From: Tautonia sociabilis
GTDB taxonomy: Bacteria; Planctomycetota; Planctomycetia; Isosphaerales; Isosphaeraceae
Assembly (NCBI RefSeq): GCF_003977685.1
Contig: NZ_RYZH01000005.1
Span: 62,001 to 126,000 of the forward strand
Direction: 5' to 3'
DNA length: 64,000 bases
Every line of letters starts with the position of its first letter. Positions within the stretch are counted from its first letter, which is position 1. Shown here piece by piece: positions 37,826 through 48,050 of the stretch. The notes beneath the pieces are model-generated. The model was not told the DNA's origin. It did not search any database and saw nothing but the letters and a program-made list of their open reading frames with translations. A program made the translations under genes and the position numbers.

Positions 37826-38539
37826 TCAGTCGAGGAACATTACCTCCGGTGGCGGCTCTCTCCGGGAAGGGGGCTCCGACCGCCGGGCACGCTCCTGTTG
37901 GGAAGGCCCGATCAGATCGGTGTCAAGGATGAAGATCGGTTCCTCTTCCGAGAGGAAAGACGGGGCCGAGAGTGAGGCCGGCTCGGAGATCCCCGAGCGT
38001 CGGTTGAAGGATTCGGGCCTCGAGACCACCGCCTCCCTCCCCTTGGCTGCCCGCAGGTCTCGGAGCGGCCGGTCGTCCATCGGGAAGGCGAACGTCGCCT
38101 GGCTGGCCGCCCAGAGGGCCGCCTCGCGGTTGTAGGGGGAGCGGAGGTCGTAATTGTGGAACCGGGCCATGTCCCAGAGCATCTCGCACAGCTCGTCGAG
38201 CTGCAAGCTCGGCACCCAGTGGGTGTTGTAGCCGCCGAGGCAGACCAGGCCGATCTCGGAGATGTTCGGGTGGAAGATCGGCGAGAGCCAGCGCAGCTCG
38301 GGCATCGTGCGGGGGTACGAGGCCCCGAGCTTCACCTCGACCTGGTGCGTCTGCCACTCGATGACCTTGCCGCGCTCTCGGGCCAGGCTTCGGCCGTGAA
38401 ACTCGATCAGGTAGCGCTGGGGCGGGTCGCCCTGGGCGCCGAACCGGAAAATCGTGCTCTCGTCCCGCAGCCGCTCCAGCGCCGATCGGTCGGAGCGGAG
38501 CCGGCGCGCCTGCGGCGAGTCGTAGGTCTTGCGGAGCAT
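37826..38539 (-). CDS. E2-like ubiquitin-conjugating enzyme
   Basis: A 237-residue protein whose central part closely follows the eukaryotic UBC fold: YPRTMPELRWLSPIFHPNI (about 75-93) with the HPN motif at 90-92, then GLVCLGGYNTHWVPSL with the candidate active Cys100, and the crossing helix region NYDLRSPYNREAALWA (129-144), like the NPDDPLN segment of E2 enzymes. A C-terminal tail of about 85 residues is Arg/Ser/Pro-rich and unlike known E2 tails. It would take the Ubl from the E1 and give it to a target, perhaps with the RING-like protein. It starts 47 bases after the Ubl gene. Confidence 0.9.
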   Translation of the reverse strand: MLRKTYDSPQARRLRSDRSALERLRDESTIFRFGAQGDPPQRYLIEFHGRSLARERGKVIEWQTHQVEVKLGASYPRTMPELRWLSPIFHPNISEIGLVCLGGYNTHWVPSLQLDELCEMLWDMARFHNYDLRSPYNREAALWAASQATFAFPMDDRPLRDLRAAKGREAVVSRPESFNRRSGISEPASLSAPSFLSEEEPIFILDTDLIGPSQQERARRSEPPSRREPPPEVMFLD

Positions 38540-38586
38540 CGCGCGTCGCCTCGGTCGGCCTCGGGCCGCGAGCCGGTCGGGGGGGA

Positions 38587-38880
38587 TCAGCCCGCGACGA
38601 CCTCGGGGTAGACGATCAGGTGGTCGCCGTTCTGCACGCCCGCCTCGACCAGCGTCTGCGACTCCGCCAGCCGACGGCCCCCCTCCTTGTGGTCCAGCGA
38701 GTAGCTCAGCGGCTGCCCGTCGGGCCCGGTGGTGGGCAGGTTCATCTTGGTGATGATGTTCGGCAGGATCCGGCTCACCGGCACGCTGTACGCGATCACG
38801 GCCTTGACCGACTTGGCCCCGGTCTGATCGAGAAACGTGACCTGGATCCCGCTGGCATCCGCATGACCGCCGTACGACAT
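38587..38880 (-). CDS. Ubiquitin-like beta-grasp protein
   Basis: A 97-residue protein. The body (about residues 11-92) has the beta-grasp pattern of ubiquitin/YukD-like proteins: two N-terminal strands (IQVTFLDQTG, KAVIAYSVPVSRILPNII), a helix, then LSYSLDHKEGGRRLAESQTLVEAGVQNGDHLIVYP, which mirrors the I44-like and L67-L73 ends of ubiquitin. It ends VVAG with Gly as the last residue and no extra tail, so it could be activated without prior cutting. It is placed between the RING-like and E2 genes, which supports its being the tag of the cassette. Ends in AG rather than GG. Confidence 0.85.
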   Translation of the reverse strand: MSYGGHADASGIQVTFLDQTGAKSVKAVIAYSVPVSRILPNIITKMNLPTTGPDGQPLSYSLDHKEGGRRLAESQTLVEAGVQNGDHLIVYPEVVAG

Positions 38881-39067
38881 GGCAGGGTACCTCCTCTAGC
38901 ATCCGATTCGGGACCCGGCCCCCATTATTGGGCCGCCGCCACCGATTCGGCCGCGGGGAATTGGTCGCGGCGGGCACCAGCGAGACCACCTCGGGTCGAC
39001 GCTTCAGCATACCCACCCCGCTTCCCCCGGAAAAGAGGCGCGAACCTCCCAGCATGCATCCGTCTAA

Positions 39068-39916
39068 TCACGATGGCACACACCGCTTCCCCTGGCAGCC
39101 GTAGATCGAGCATGTCCCCACGAAATTCCAGCAGTCCCGGTGGTGGGGTGTCCGGCAGGACGAGCACGACACGCGGTCCTCCCCCGGCAGGATTGGTTCG
39201 TTGCAGACCTTGCAGATCGGCGGCCCGGTCTCGGCCTCGGCCTCGGCCTCGGCCTCCGGGGGGTCTTCGACGATGGCGATCCCCTCGGCCATCCGCTCGG
39301 CCACCCCGAGGCGGAGCAGGTCGTGCAGAACCAGGCTCTCCCGCACCGCGGCGTCCAGCGCCGCGACGCTCGTTCCGAGGTTCCGGTCCACCTGGACCAG
39401 GAGTCGCTCCGGGCTGGTCGACACGAGCATCCCCGCCGGCGGCGCCAGCCTTCTGAGGTTCTCGATCGCCGACCTTGCCTCCGGCCGCTCCAGCAGCTCC
39501 CGGGCGATCTCCGGATCGTTCGCCCGGACCACGTACTGGCGATCGAAGACCGGGTCCCCCGTGCGAACCAGCCGAGTCCCTCTTGGCGTCTGTTTGGGGG
39601 ACGGGCGCTGGATCGGGAACAGCTCGAACCGGAACGGCAAGCCGCTCGAGAACCGCGCGACCACTCTCGTCCTTGGTGGCGACGGCTGCCCCGGCACCAC
39701 CGGCGCCAGGCCGACGCGCACGCTCGACCCGTTGTGCCAGAAGCTCACCGTGGGAGGATCGACCAGCCCCCGGTGTTCATACCTGCCCCGGTATCGCTTC
39801 GCCAGCGCCCGGTACGCCCGGTATCTCGCCCCCGACAGCCCCGAGCCAATCGCCCCGATCAGCCTCACGGCCGCATACAGGATCAGGACGATGATCCCGA
39901 CGACGATCAGATCCAT
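39068..39916 (-). CDS. Membrane-anchored RING-like zinc finger protein (candidate E3 ligase)
   Basis: A 282-residue protein from the ATG at 39916. It starts with a transmembrane helix (about 3-25), a soluble middle region of about 200 residues with no family I know, an Ala/Glu linker encoded by a 6-base repeat, and a cysteine-rich end at residues 235-279: Cys235, Cys238, Cys251, Cys254, His258/259, Cys262, Cys269, Cys274 and Cys279. The CxxC-x12-CxxC-x4-HxxC-x6-C pattern fits prokaryotic RING finger families (Prok-RING_1 in Pfam, by memory), which are reported next to Ubl, E1, E2 and JAB genes. It heads the cassette and may guide E2 to membrane targets. Confidence 0.82.
   Translation of the reverse strand: MDLIVVGIIVLILYAAVRLIGAIGSGLSGARYRAYRALAKRYRGRYEHRGLVDPPTVSFWHNGSSVRVGLAPVVPGQPSPPRTRVVARFSSGLPFRFELFPIQRPSPKQTPRGTRLVRTGDPVFDRQYVVRANDPEIARELLERPEARSAIENLRRLAPPAGMLVSTSPERLLVQVDRNLGTSVAALDAAVRESLVLHDLLRLGVAERMAEGIAIVEDPPEAEAEAEAETGPPICKVCNEPILPGEDRVSCSSCRTPHHRDCWNFVGTCSIYGCQGKRCVPS
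39231..39254. repeat. Short 6-base tandem repeat in the RING-like gene
   Basis: Four copies of TCGGCC. On the minus strand they encode the alternating Glu-Ala linker just before the RING-like domain. Copy number could vary between strains. Confidence 0.75.
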
Positions 39917-39959
39917 CGACGGCCACCCCTTGATCCCGCGCCGCGGCTGCCCCCAACCC

Positions 39960-39989
39960 ACTGTACAGCCGAAGCCCTCTCCTGGGCAA
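39960..39989 (-). promoter_or_regulatory. Candidate promoter of the Ubl-conjugation cassette
   Basis: Minus strand TTGCCC (39984-39989), 18-base spacer, TACAGT (39960-39965), with a leader of about 37 bases to the RING-like gene. Confidence 0.5.
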
Positions 39990-40184
39990 CCAATCCCCCC
40001 GATCACCGCCGAGCCGTTTCGCTGCGTCTGCGCTCCCCTGCCCTCGGCTCGTTCGCTCCTTTTGCTCCTCTTCTGCTCCGCTCTTCTTCTCGTCGGCTCC
40101 TCCGCGCAAGCTCCCTCCCCCCCAGGCCCCGCTCCGCTACGATAGTCTGCTCGACTCCCGATTCCCCCCCAGGGACTTCGCCCC

Positions 40185-41117
40185 GTGCCCGCCCAATCTT
40201 CGGCCCATTCCGACCGTGCCTTCGGCCGCCGCTGCGTGATCGCCGCCGCCGTGCTTTGGAGCCTCAGCGGCGTGATCACCAAGGCCCTCACCGGCCTCGA
40301 CGGCGGCTCGATCGCCTTTTATCGCGGCCTCTTCGCCGGGCTGGCGTTGTTGCCGCTGGTCCGCCCCTCGAAGTGGGCGTTCCGACCCGCGATGCTCCCC
40401 CTGGTCGTCGGCTTCGGGGCGATGACCGGCCTCTACATCGGGGCGATCAAGGCCACCACCGCCGCCAACGCCATCTTCCTCCAGTACAGCGCCCCGATCT
40501 GGGCCGTGCCGCTGAGCCTGCTGCTCCTCCGAGAGCGCCCCGACCGCCGCTCGCTGCTCGGCATCGCCGTGGCCGGCCTGGGGATCCTGTGCATCGTCGT
40601 GCTCGGCGGGGGAGGGGGGCCGAACGACGCGCTGGGGATCGCGATGGGCCTGGCCAGCGGCCTCGGATTCGCCATCGTCGGCGTCGGCCTGCGCTTCCTC
40701 CGCGGCCTCGACCCCATCTGGCTCAGCGCGATCAACAACCTGGGCGGCTCGATCGTGCTGGGGCTCTGGCTGCTCGCCTCCGCCGGCTCCATCCCGATCC
40801 CCGCCGTCCCCCAGGCCGTCGTCCTCTTCGCCTTCGGCGTCATTCAGATGGCGATCCCCTACGTCCTCTTCGCCCGAGGGCTCCGCGACATCCCCGCCCC
40901 CGAGGCCAGCCTGCTCGCCCTGCTGGAGCCGGTGCTCAACCCCATCTGGGTCGTCCTCGTCATCGGCGAGGTCCCCGGCTGGCCCACCTACGTCGGCGGC
41001 GCCTTCCTCCTGGCCGGCGTCGTCCTCCGCTACGTCCCCACCGGCCGACCCCGCCCCGCCCCCCCCAGGCTGCCCTCCGGCACCCAGGAGGTTCAAACGC
41101 CAGTGCCACCGTCGTGA
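40185..41117 (+). CDS. DMT-superfamily transporter (EamA family)
   Basis: A 310-residue membrane protein with ten hydrophobic segments arranged as two EamA repeats (about residues 15-140 and 155-290). Features such as AFYRGLFAGLALLPL and the second repeat's PEASLLALLEPVLNPIWVVLVIGE are typical. Members export or import metabolites, often amino acids or nucleotides; the substrate is not evident. Starts at the GTG at 40185. Divergent from the RING-like gene across 268 bases and convergent with the DUF2325-like gene. Confidence 0.88.
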   Translation: MPAQSSAHSDRAFGRRCVIAAAVLWSLSGVITKALTGLDGGSIAFYRGLFAGLALLPLVRPSKWAFRPAMLPLVVGFGAMTGLYIGAIKATTAANAIFLQYSAPIWAVPLSLLLLRERPDRRSLLGIAVAGLGILCIVVLGGGGGPNDALGIAMGLASGLGFAIVGVGLRFLRGLDPIWLSAINNLGGSIVLGLWLLASAGSIPIPAVPQAVVLFAFGVIQMAIPYVLFARGLRDIPAPEASLLALLEPVLNPIWVVLVIGEVPGWPTYVGGAFLLAGVVLRYVPTGRPRPAPPRLPSGTQEVQTPVPPS

Positions 41118-41208
41118 CGGCCATCCGGGGAGCCTGGCCTCCTGGAGTTCCCCGGGGCAATCAAGAGGATCAAGCCGGTCGTTTTGAAACAATCCCCAGG
41201 GGCGAGTC

Positions 41209-42906
41209 TCAGGGAGGCACGATCTCCGAGGAGCGATCATGCGGCCCGAGACCGGGTTCCTGGCCCCGGTCGATTCCCAGCCGCTCACTACATTGATCGA
41301 GAATCTGGACGGCGACCTGGTTGGGGTTGTACCCGGCCTTGAGCCGAAGATAGGGCTTGCCATACCGCTCGCAGAAGTGTTTGACCCCCTCGAACGAGTG
41401 ACTACTCCAGCGAATGGGGAGGACGACCAACGCGACGTCCGGGCGGGAGACGTGCGCCTCGAAGGAGGCGATCGACTGATGCTTGCGGGTAAGGACCCAG
41501 TCGATGTCCGCCAACTCAAAGGCGTCAATCAGCGCGGTTTTGGCGTGAGGGTTCTCGACGTTCGAGAAAAAGACGATGGACCGACCCCGGAGCCGATCGG
41601 CGACCTTGGCGACCGCGATGTTCCAGTACGTCGGCTCCTCCGGCTCACGATGCGACTCGGACTCGGCCTGGTGGTCGAGGTACTGATCGACCTCTCTCAG
41701 GGCCAGCTCGAAGCCTCGGGGCAGGGCTCCCAGATCCGGCATCAGGTCGCGAACCGGGACCAAAGCGTCTCGAATGGCGACCGCACTGGGAGGAACTCCG
41801 GAGTCCACCATCTCGTTGATCGTCGCAACCAAGGCCCTCCAGTTCTCCAAATCCTCATCACCATCGTTGATCTTTCCCGAGAGATACCGGAGTTTGTTCT
41901 GCCTTCGGCGACGCTCCTTGGCGCGACGACGATCCTCCTGCAGTCGGTCGGACAGCGCCGCCAGCGATTCGGAGAGAACCGGGAGGTTGTTCGGGTCGGC
42001 CAGTTGATCTTTCCGCAGGTAGTTCTCAATGAAGATGGAGTGCCGCTCGGCGTGCCGTCGAATGTGCCAGAAAAGGGCGTTCTGGTCGGAATCGGGTTGA
42101 GCTCCGGCCCGCTTGACCAGCACGCGAAGGGCCGACTGCGTCTCGGCGGCGGCATGAAGGATCTCGGAGCGGAGGCCGTCATCCGGGTCGTTCCCATCTT
42201 CGAGCTGATGGAGCAGCTCGGCGGCGTCGGCGGCAACGTCGAACGCGGAGGCGAGCTTCTCGACCAATTCGGGCTGCCGTCCCAGGGGATCGGCCAGAAG
42301 GTGGTTGGCCCAAAGGTAACACCGAGGCATCGCCTTGGCCCGCTGGATGAGCTCCTGATCTCCGGCGGCGATCTCCTCGGGATCGTCTCCGTCCCGGTGG
42401 CGACGATGGCGTTCGGGAAGCCAGCGCAGGCCCTCGGCCTTCAGCCGGCAGCGTCGCGCGACCAGGCGAACATCCTCCGAGTCCTCCTGCTCACGGTCCT
42501 CAGCCGGCGAAGCGGCTCGAGGTCCGTCGGACTCGGAACGGCTCGGGCTTGCTTGTCCCAGAGTCAGGGGCGGGAGGGGCTCGGGCGAGACCGTCGGCAC
42601 CGCTTCTGAAGAGCGGGAGAGCGGCTCGATCGGTTCGGGAAAAGACCCCACGAAGCCTGATCCGGAATCGGACAGAGCCTCCTCGGTGAGAGAATCGACC
42701 GGCCCAGGCGGGTCCTCGGCGAGGGATGCCTCGTCCTGGTTGACCTCGGAGCGACCGGAGTCGTCCCCGGCCGTGGGGAGTTCGGCCGCGGCCAAGAGCA
42801 TCTCGGCCAACGCCCGCATCGCGAGGCGGACCTCGGGATCGGCGGCCCATCGGCGGAGCAAGCCGACAAGAGCCGCTGACAGGGGGTCGCGCTGCGAATC
42901 CGACAT
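41209..42906 (-). CDS. Hypothetical protein with C-terminal DUF2325-like domain
   Basis: A 565-residue protein. Residues about 1-145 are acidic and low in complexity; about 150-430 are helical and charged, with a basic patch EDRRRAKERRRRQNK near 330. The last 110 residues (IVFFSNVENPHAKTALIDAF ... RPDVALVVLPIRWSSHSFEGVKHFCERYGKPY) follow the DUF2325 pattern: a Rossmann-like alpha/beta fold with the SHS-x6-F segment. Its function is unknown in the family. Less GC-rich third positions than the neighbours in places. It lies downstream of groEL but a strong terminator separates them. Confidence 0.65.
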   Translation of the reverse strand: MSDSQRDPLSAALVGLLRRWAADPEVRLAMRALAEMLLAAAELPTAGDDSGRSEVNQDEASLAEDPPGPVDSLTEEALSDSGSGFVGSFPEPIEPLSRSSEAVPTVSPEPLPPLTLGQASPSRSESDGPRAASPAEDREQEDSEDVRLVARRCRLKAEGLRWLPERHRRHRDGDDPEEIAAGDQELIQRAKAMPRCYLWANHLLADPLGRQPELVEKLASAFDVAADAAELLHQLEDGNDPDDGLRSEILHAAAETQSALRVLVKRAGAQPDSDQNALFWHIRRHAERHSIFIENYLRKDQLADPNNLPVLSESLAALSDRLQEDRRRAKERRRRQNKLRYLSGKINDGDEDLENWRALVATINEMVDSGVPPSAVAIRDALVPVRDLMPDLGALPRGFELALREVDQYLDHQAESESHREPEEPTYWNIAVAKVADRLRGRSIVFFSNVENPHAKTALIDAFELADIDWVLTRKHQSIASFEAHVSRPDVALVVLPIRWSSHSFEGVKHFCERYGKPYLRLKAGYNPNQVAVQILDQCSERLGIDRGQEPGLGPHDRSSEIVPP

Positions 42907-42920
42907 CGATAAGCCACCGG

Positions 42921-42963
42921 GTAAACAAACAAGCCGGCCGGCGGTTTCCTTCCCGCCGGCCGG
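42921..42963 (-). terminator. Intrinsic terminator of groES-groEL
   Basis: Minus strand: perfect 10-base stem CCGGCCGGCG/CGCCGGCCGG with a 10-base loop (42934-42963), then the T-rich tract CTTGTTTGTTTAC. It lies 61 bases after the groEL stop and overlaps the promoter zone of the DUF2325-like gene. The clearest rho-independent terminator in the window. Confidence 0.8.
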
Positions 42964-43023
42964 ATCGAAGGTTGCCGGTCTTGGGGACTCACATCGCCCC
43001 CAGGTGGCGATCCGGCGGATCGA

Positions 43024-44724
<1,701 letters not shown>

Positions 44725-44842
44725 TCATGCGCGGAGTGCGGGCCCGGTTCGGTGGGTCTCGCCTGGCGGACCCACCCCGCGGAGCCCGGCGTCAGGCATC
44801 CGGCGTCCGCCGGCCGCCATCCGCCATCCTGCCCGGCCCTGC

Positions 44843-45136
44843 TCAGCCCTCGACAACCGCGAGGATGTCGTCCTCGCGCATCAGCAGGACCTTCTTGTCG
44901 CCGTTGAGCTTGAACTCGTCGCCCGCGTAGCTGGTGAAGATGACCGTGTCGCCAACCTTCACCGTCAGCGGCCTCTTGGTGCCGTCCTTGGTGGTGGTGC
45001 CGTCGCCCACAGCCACGACCTTCCCCTTCTGCGGCTTGTCCTTGGCGGTGTCCGGCAGCACGATCCCGCCAGCGGTCGTCTGCGAAGCCTCCTCCCGTTC
45101 GACCACCACGCGGTTGCCCAGCGGCTGGATGTTCAT
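44843..45136 (-). CDS. groES: Co-chaperonin GroES (10 kDa)
   Basis: A 97-residue lid of the GroEL chamber: MNIQPLGNRVVVEREEASQ start, the mobile loop TTAGGIVLPDTAKDKPQKG (about 20-38), and the ending REDDILAVVEG. The ATG at 45136 gives the family length; the longer frame upstream is not used. Together with groEL it forms the usual two-gene operon. No CIRCE element (TTAGCACTC-N9-GAGTGCTAA) is visible upstream, so HrcA control is not indicated. Confidence 0.95.
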   Translation of the reverse strand: MNIQPLGNRVVVEREEASQTTAGGIVLPDTAKDKPQKGKVVAVGDGTTTKDGTKRPLTVKVGDTVIFTSYAGDEFKLNGDKKVLLMREDDILAVVEG

Positions 45137-45610
45137 CGCGACCTGCTCTCCTCGCCCGACGGCCCCCGACAACCGGATCCGATCCGGATCGGGCCCCCGG
45201 GCGTCGCTCTCGCCTGTGATCCGACGGGGCCGCCTGCCGCTCGTCCCCCTTGGACGGGGCACGCCCCGATCGTCGAGCAGCGGCAGAGGCAAGCCGCGTG
45301 CCCATCACGGCATTTTCCCACAAGTCCAAACACAGAAACAACCTACGCCAACAACCTCTGAGGGCCGCCCACCCCTCGGCTGCCGATCCCGTGTCGTCCC
45401 GGCGGGGAGACTGCCGATTCGGCAGTCGAACCCGCCTCGAGGAGGACAGGCCCGAACGCTCCAGCCCCCCGACGCCGGCCGCTCCGCGATCCGTCCCCCC
45501 GGCCCGGAGCGAGTTTCCCCGGCTTGGCGACCGCTCGATCCTCCCCGTACACTGGCCTCGTCTGCCCGATCGCGGCCCGAACCCTCGACATCCCCTGGAG
45601 TCGGCCGACC
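45137..45610. other. Intergenic region between groES and the prolyl oligopeptidase gene
   Basis: A 474-base divergent gap. An AT-richer patch at 45306-45358 is where the groES promoter is expected, but no clear -35/-10 pair is seen there. The plus-strand promoter of the peptidase is at 45524-45553. No ORF looks real. Confidence 0.5.
45524..45553 (+). promoter_or_regulatory. Candidate promoter of the prolyl oligopeptidase
   Basis: TTGGCG (45524-45529), 18-base spacer, TACACT (45548-45553), leader of about 50 bases. Confidence 0.5.
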
Positions 45611-47752
45611 ATGACGACAGGCCTGTTCCCGAGCCTCCTCGCCGGAGCGATCTCCCTGATGCCCTCGCCCTCCCCCCAGGACGACGCCGACGCCCCCCTC
45701 AGGTACCCCGAGGCCCGTCGCGGCGACGTCGTCGACACCTACCACGGCACCCCCGTCGCCGATCCCTACCGCTGGATGGAGGACATCGACTCGGAAGAGA
45801 CCCGGACCTGGGTCGAGGCCCAGGTGGCCCTCTTCGCGTCCTACATCGCGGAGGTGCCCGCCCGGAAGCGACTGCAGGACCGCTTGACCCAACTCTGGGA
45901 CTACGAAAAGTTCGGCATCCCCTTCGAGGAAGGGGGCCGCTACTTCTACTCGTATAACAGCGGGCTTCAGAACCAGAACGTCTACTACACGACCGAATCC
46001 CTCGCCGACGACGGCCGGGTCCTGATCGACCCGAACACCTTCAGCGCCGATGGCACCGTCGCCCTCGCCGGCCTCTCCCCCACCAAGGACGGCCGACGCA
46101 TCGCCTACGCCGTCTCGGACGCCGGCTCCGACTGGATGACCTGGAAGGTCCGAGACGTGGAAACCGGCCGCGACCTCGACGATGTCGTCCGCTGGTCCAA
46201 GTTCTCCGGCGCCGAGTGGACCCCCGACGGCGACGGCTTCTTCTACGGCCGCTTCCCCGAGCCCGAGCCAGGAGACGACCTGAAGGCCGCCAACTACTTC
46301 GAGAAGGTCTTCTTCCACAAGATCGGCACCCCCCAGGATCAGGACCGGCTCGTCTGGGAGGACCCCGAGCACAAGGACTGGCGCGCCGATGCCACCGTCA
46401 CCGACGACGGCGCCTACCTGCTCCTCACCATCGGCCGAGGCACGGACGACAAATACCGCATCCTGTATCGCCCGCTGGCCGACGAGGGGGCCGAGCCGAA
46501 ACACCTCGTCGGCGACTTCGACGCCGACTACACCTTCATCGACAACGACGGCCCTCGCCTGTTCTTCCGCACCGACAAGGACGCCCCCCTCGGCAAGGTC
46601 ATCGCCATCCACGTCGACCACCCCGAGCCCGAGCACTGGGAGACGATCATCCCCGAGGCCGAGGAAACCCTCCTCGGCGCCAACCGGATCGGCGACACGC
46701 TCTTCGCCCAGTACCTCAAGGACGCCCGCTCCCAGGTGAAGGTCTTCCGCCTGGACGGCACCTTCGAGCGCGAGGTGGAGTTCCCCGAGATCGGCACCGC
46801 CACCGGCTTCGACGGCGACCGAGCGAGCTCGGAAACCTTCTACGCCTTCTCCTCCTTCACCCGGCCGACAACCATCTACCGCTACGACCTCGCCTCCGGC
46901 GAGAGCACCGTCTACAAGCGGCCCCGGGTCGGGTTCAATCCCGACGACTACACCACCGAGCAGGTCTTCTACACAAGCAAGGACGGCACGCGCGTCCCCA
47001 TGTTCATCTCCTACAAGAAGGGGACGACCTTCGGGCCCGACACGCCGACCCTGCTCTACGGCTACGGCGGCTTCAACATCCCGCTGACGCCCGGCTTCAG
47101 CGTCTCCCGGCTGGTCTGGATGGAGCTGGGAGGCGTCTACGCGGTGCCCAACCTCCGAGGAGGAGGCGAGTACGGCGAGGCCTGGCACCAGGCCGGCACC
47201 AAGCAGCGGAAGCAGAACGTCTTCGACGACTTCATCGCCGCCGCCGAGTACCTGATCGCCGAGGGGAGGACCTCCACCCCCAAGCTCGCCATCCAGGGGA
47301 GATCCAACGGCGGACTGCTCGTCGGCGCCTGCATGACCCAGCGTCCCGACCTCTTCGGCGCCTGCCTGCCCGGCGTCGGCGTGCTCGACATGCTCCGCTT
47401 CCACACCTTCACCATCGGCTGGGCCTGGACCGACGACTACGGCTCGGCCGAGGTCCCGGAGGAGTTCCCCGCCCTCTACGCCTACTCCCCCTACCACAAC
47501 GTCAAGGACGGCACCTGCTATCCGCCGACCCTGATCGTCACCGCCGACCACGACGACCGCGTCTACCCCGCCCACAGCTTCAAGTTCGCCGCCGCTCTTC
47601 AGGCCGCCCAGGGCTGCGACAACCCCATCCTCATCCGCATCGAAACCCGAGCCGGCCACGGCGCCGGCAAGCCCACCGCCAAGATCATCGAGGAGGCCGC
47701 CGATGAGATGGCCTTCCTCGTCGATCAGCTGGGCGTCACCCTCCCCGAGTGA
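45611..47752 (+). CDS. Prolyl oligopeptidase (peptidase family S9A)
   Basis: A 713-residue serine peptidase that cuts short peptides after proline. The N-terminus may be a signal sequence ([12 protein letters not shown]), so it could be periplasmic. After [20 protein letters not shown], a seven-bladed beta-propeller occupies about 75-430; the alpha/beta hydrolase part carries the triad: Ser565 in GRSNGG, Asp in DHDDRVYP (near 648) and His683 in AGHGAG. The ATG at 45611 is used; the earlier in-frame codon lies in the -35 element. Length is typical. Confidence 0.93.
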   Translation: MTTGLFPSLLAGAISLMPSPSPQDDADAPLRYPEARRGDVVDTYHGTPVADPYRWMEDIDSEETRTWVEAQVALFASYIAEVPARKRLQDRLTQLWDYEKFGIPFEEGGRYFYSYNSGLQNQNVYYTTESLADDGRVLIDPNTFSADGTVALAGLSPTKDGRRIAYAVSDAGSDWMTWKVRDVETGRDLDDVVRWSKFSGAEWTPDGDGFFYGRFPEPEPGDDLKAANYFEKVFFHKIGTPQDQDRLVWEDPEHKDWRADATVTDDGAYLLLTIGRGTDDKYRILYRPLADEGAEPKHLVGDFDADYTFIDNDGPRLFFRTDKDAPLGKVIAIHVDHPEPEHWETIIPEAEETLLGANRIGDTLFAQYLKDARSQVKVFRLDGTFEREVEFPEIGTATGFDGDRASSETFYAFSSFTRPTTIYRYDLASGESTVYKRPRVGFNPDDYTTEQVFYTSKDGTRVPMFISYKKGTTFGPDTPTLLYGYGGFNIPLTPGFSVSRLVWMELGGVYAVPNLRGGGEYGEAWHQAGTKQRKQNVFDDFIAAAEYLIAEGRTSTPKLAIQGRSNGGLLVGACMTQRPDLFGACLPGVGVLDMLRFHTFTIGWAWTDDYGSAEVPEEFPALYAYSPYHNVKDGTCYPPTLIVTADHDDRVYPAHSFKFAAALQAAQGCDNPILIRIETRAGHGAGKPTAKIIEEAADEMAFLVDQLGVTLPE

Positions 47753-47924
47753 CGCCTTCCTCCGGATCGGGCAGGGGGGGCCTCCCGCTCCTCCTCGCCC
47801 GGGAGGGCACGGGGCGGTTCGCGGCGCGCCGGCTCGTGTCGTATGGTCGTCTCGGAACCCGTGCGAGGGGTCGGTCGGCCTCCCCAACCCGGGCCGACTC
47901 GCACCCTCGCGTCCCGTCGTACCC

Positions 47925-47953
47925 TCGACGCCGGGGATCCGCCGGTCTAGGAT
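47925..47953 (+). promoter_or_regulatory. Candidate promoter of the efflux pair
   Basis: TCGACG (47925-47930), 17-base spacer, TAGGAT (47948-47953), about 90 bases before the ATG at 48051. Confidence 0.4.
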
Positions 47954-48050
47954 GGGTGCCGCATCGCCCCGTCCGTCGCTCGCATCCCCAACCTTGATGC
48001 GTCCAGATGTGCTCAATCCACCGACCCGGGACCCGCAGCGCGCCGCCACG

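Noticed and set aside
38925..39167. 80-codon minus-strand frame overlapping the RING-like gene end
   Set aside because: Different frame of the RING-like C-terminus, whose cysteine pattern is clearly the real one.
45137..45340. CIRCE heat-shock operator upstream of groES
   Set aside because: No TTAGCACTC/GAGTGCTAA pair on either strand.
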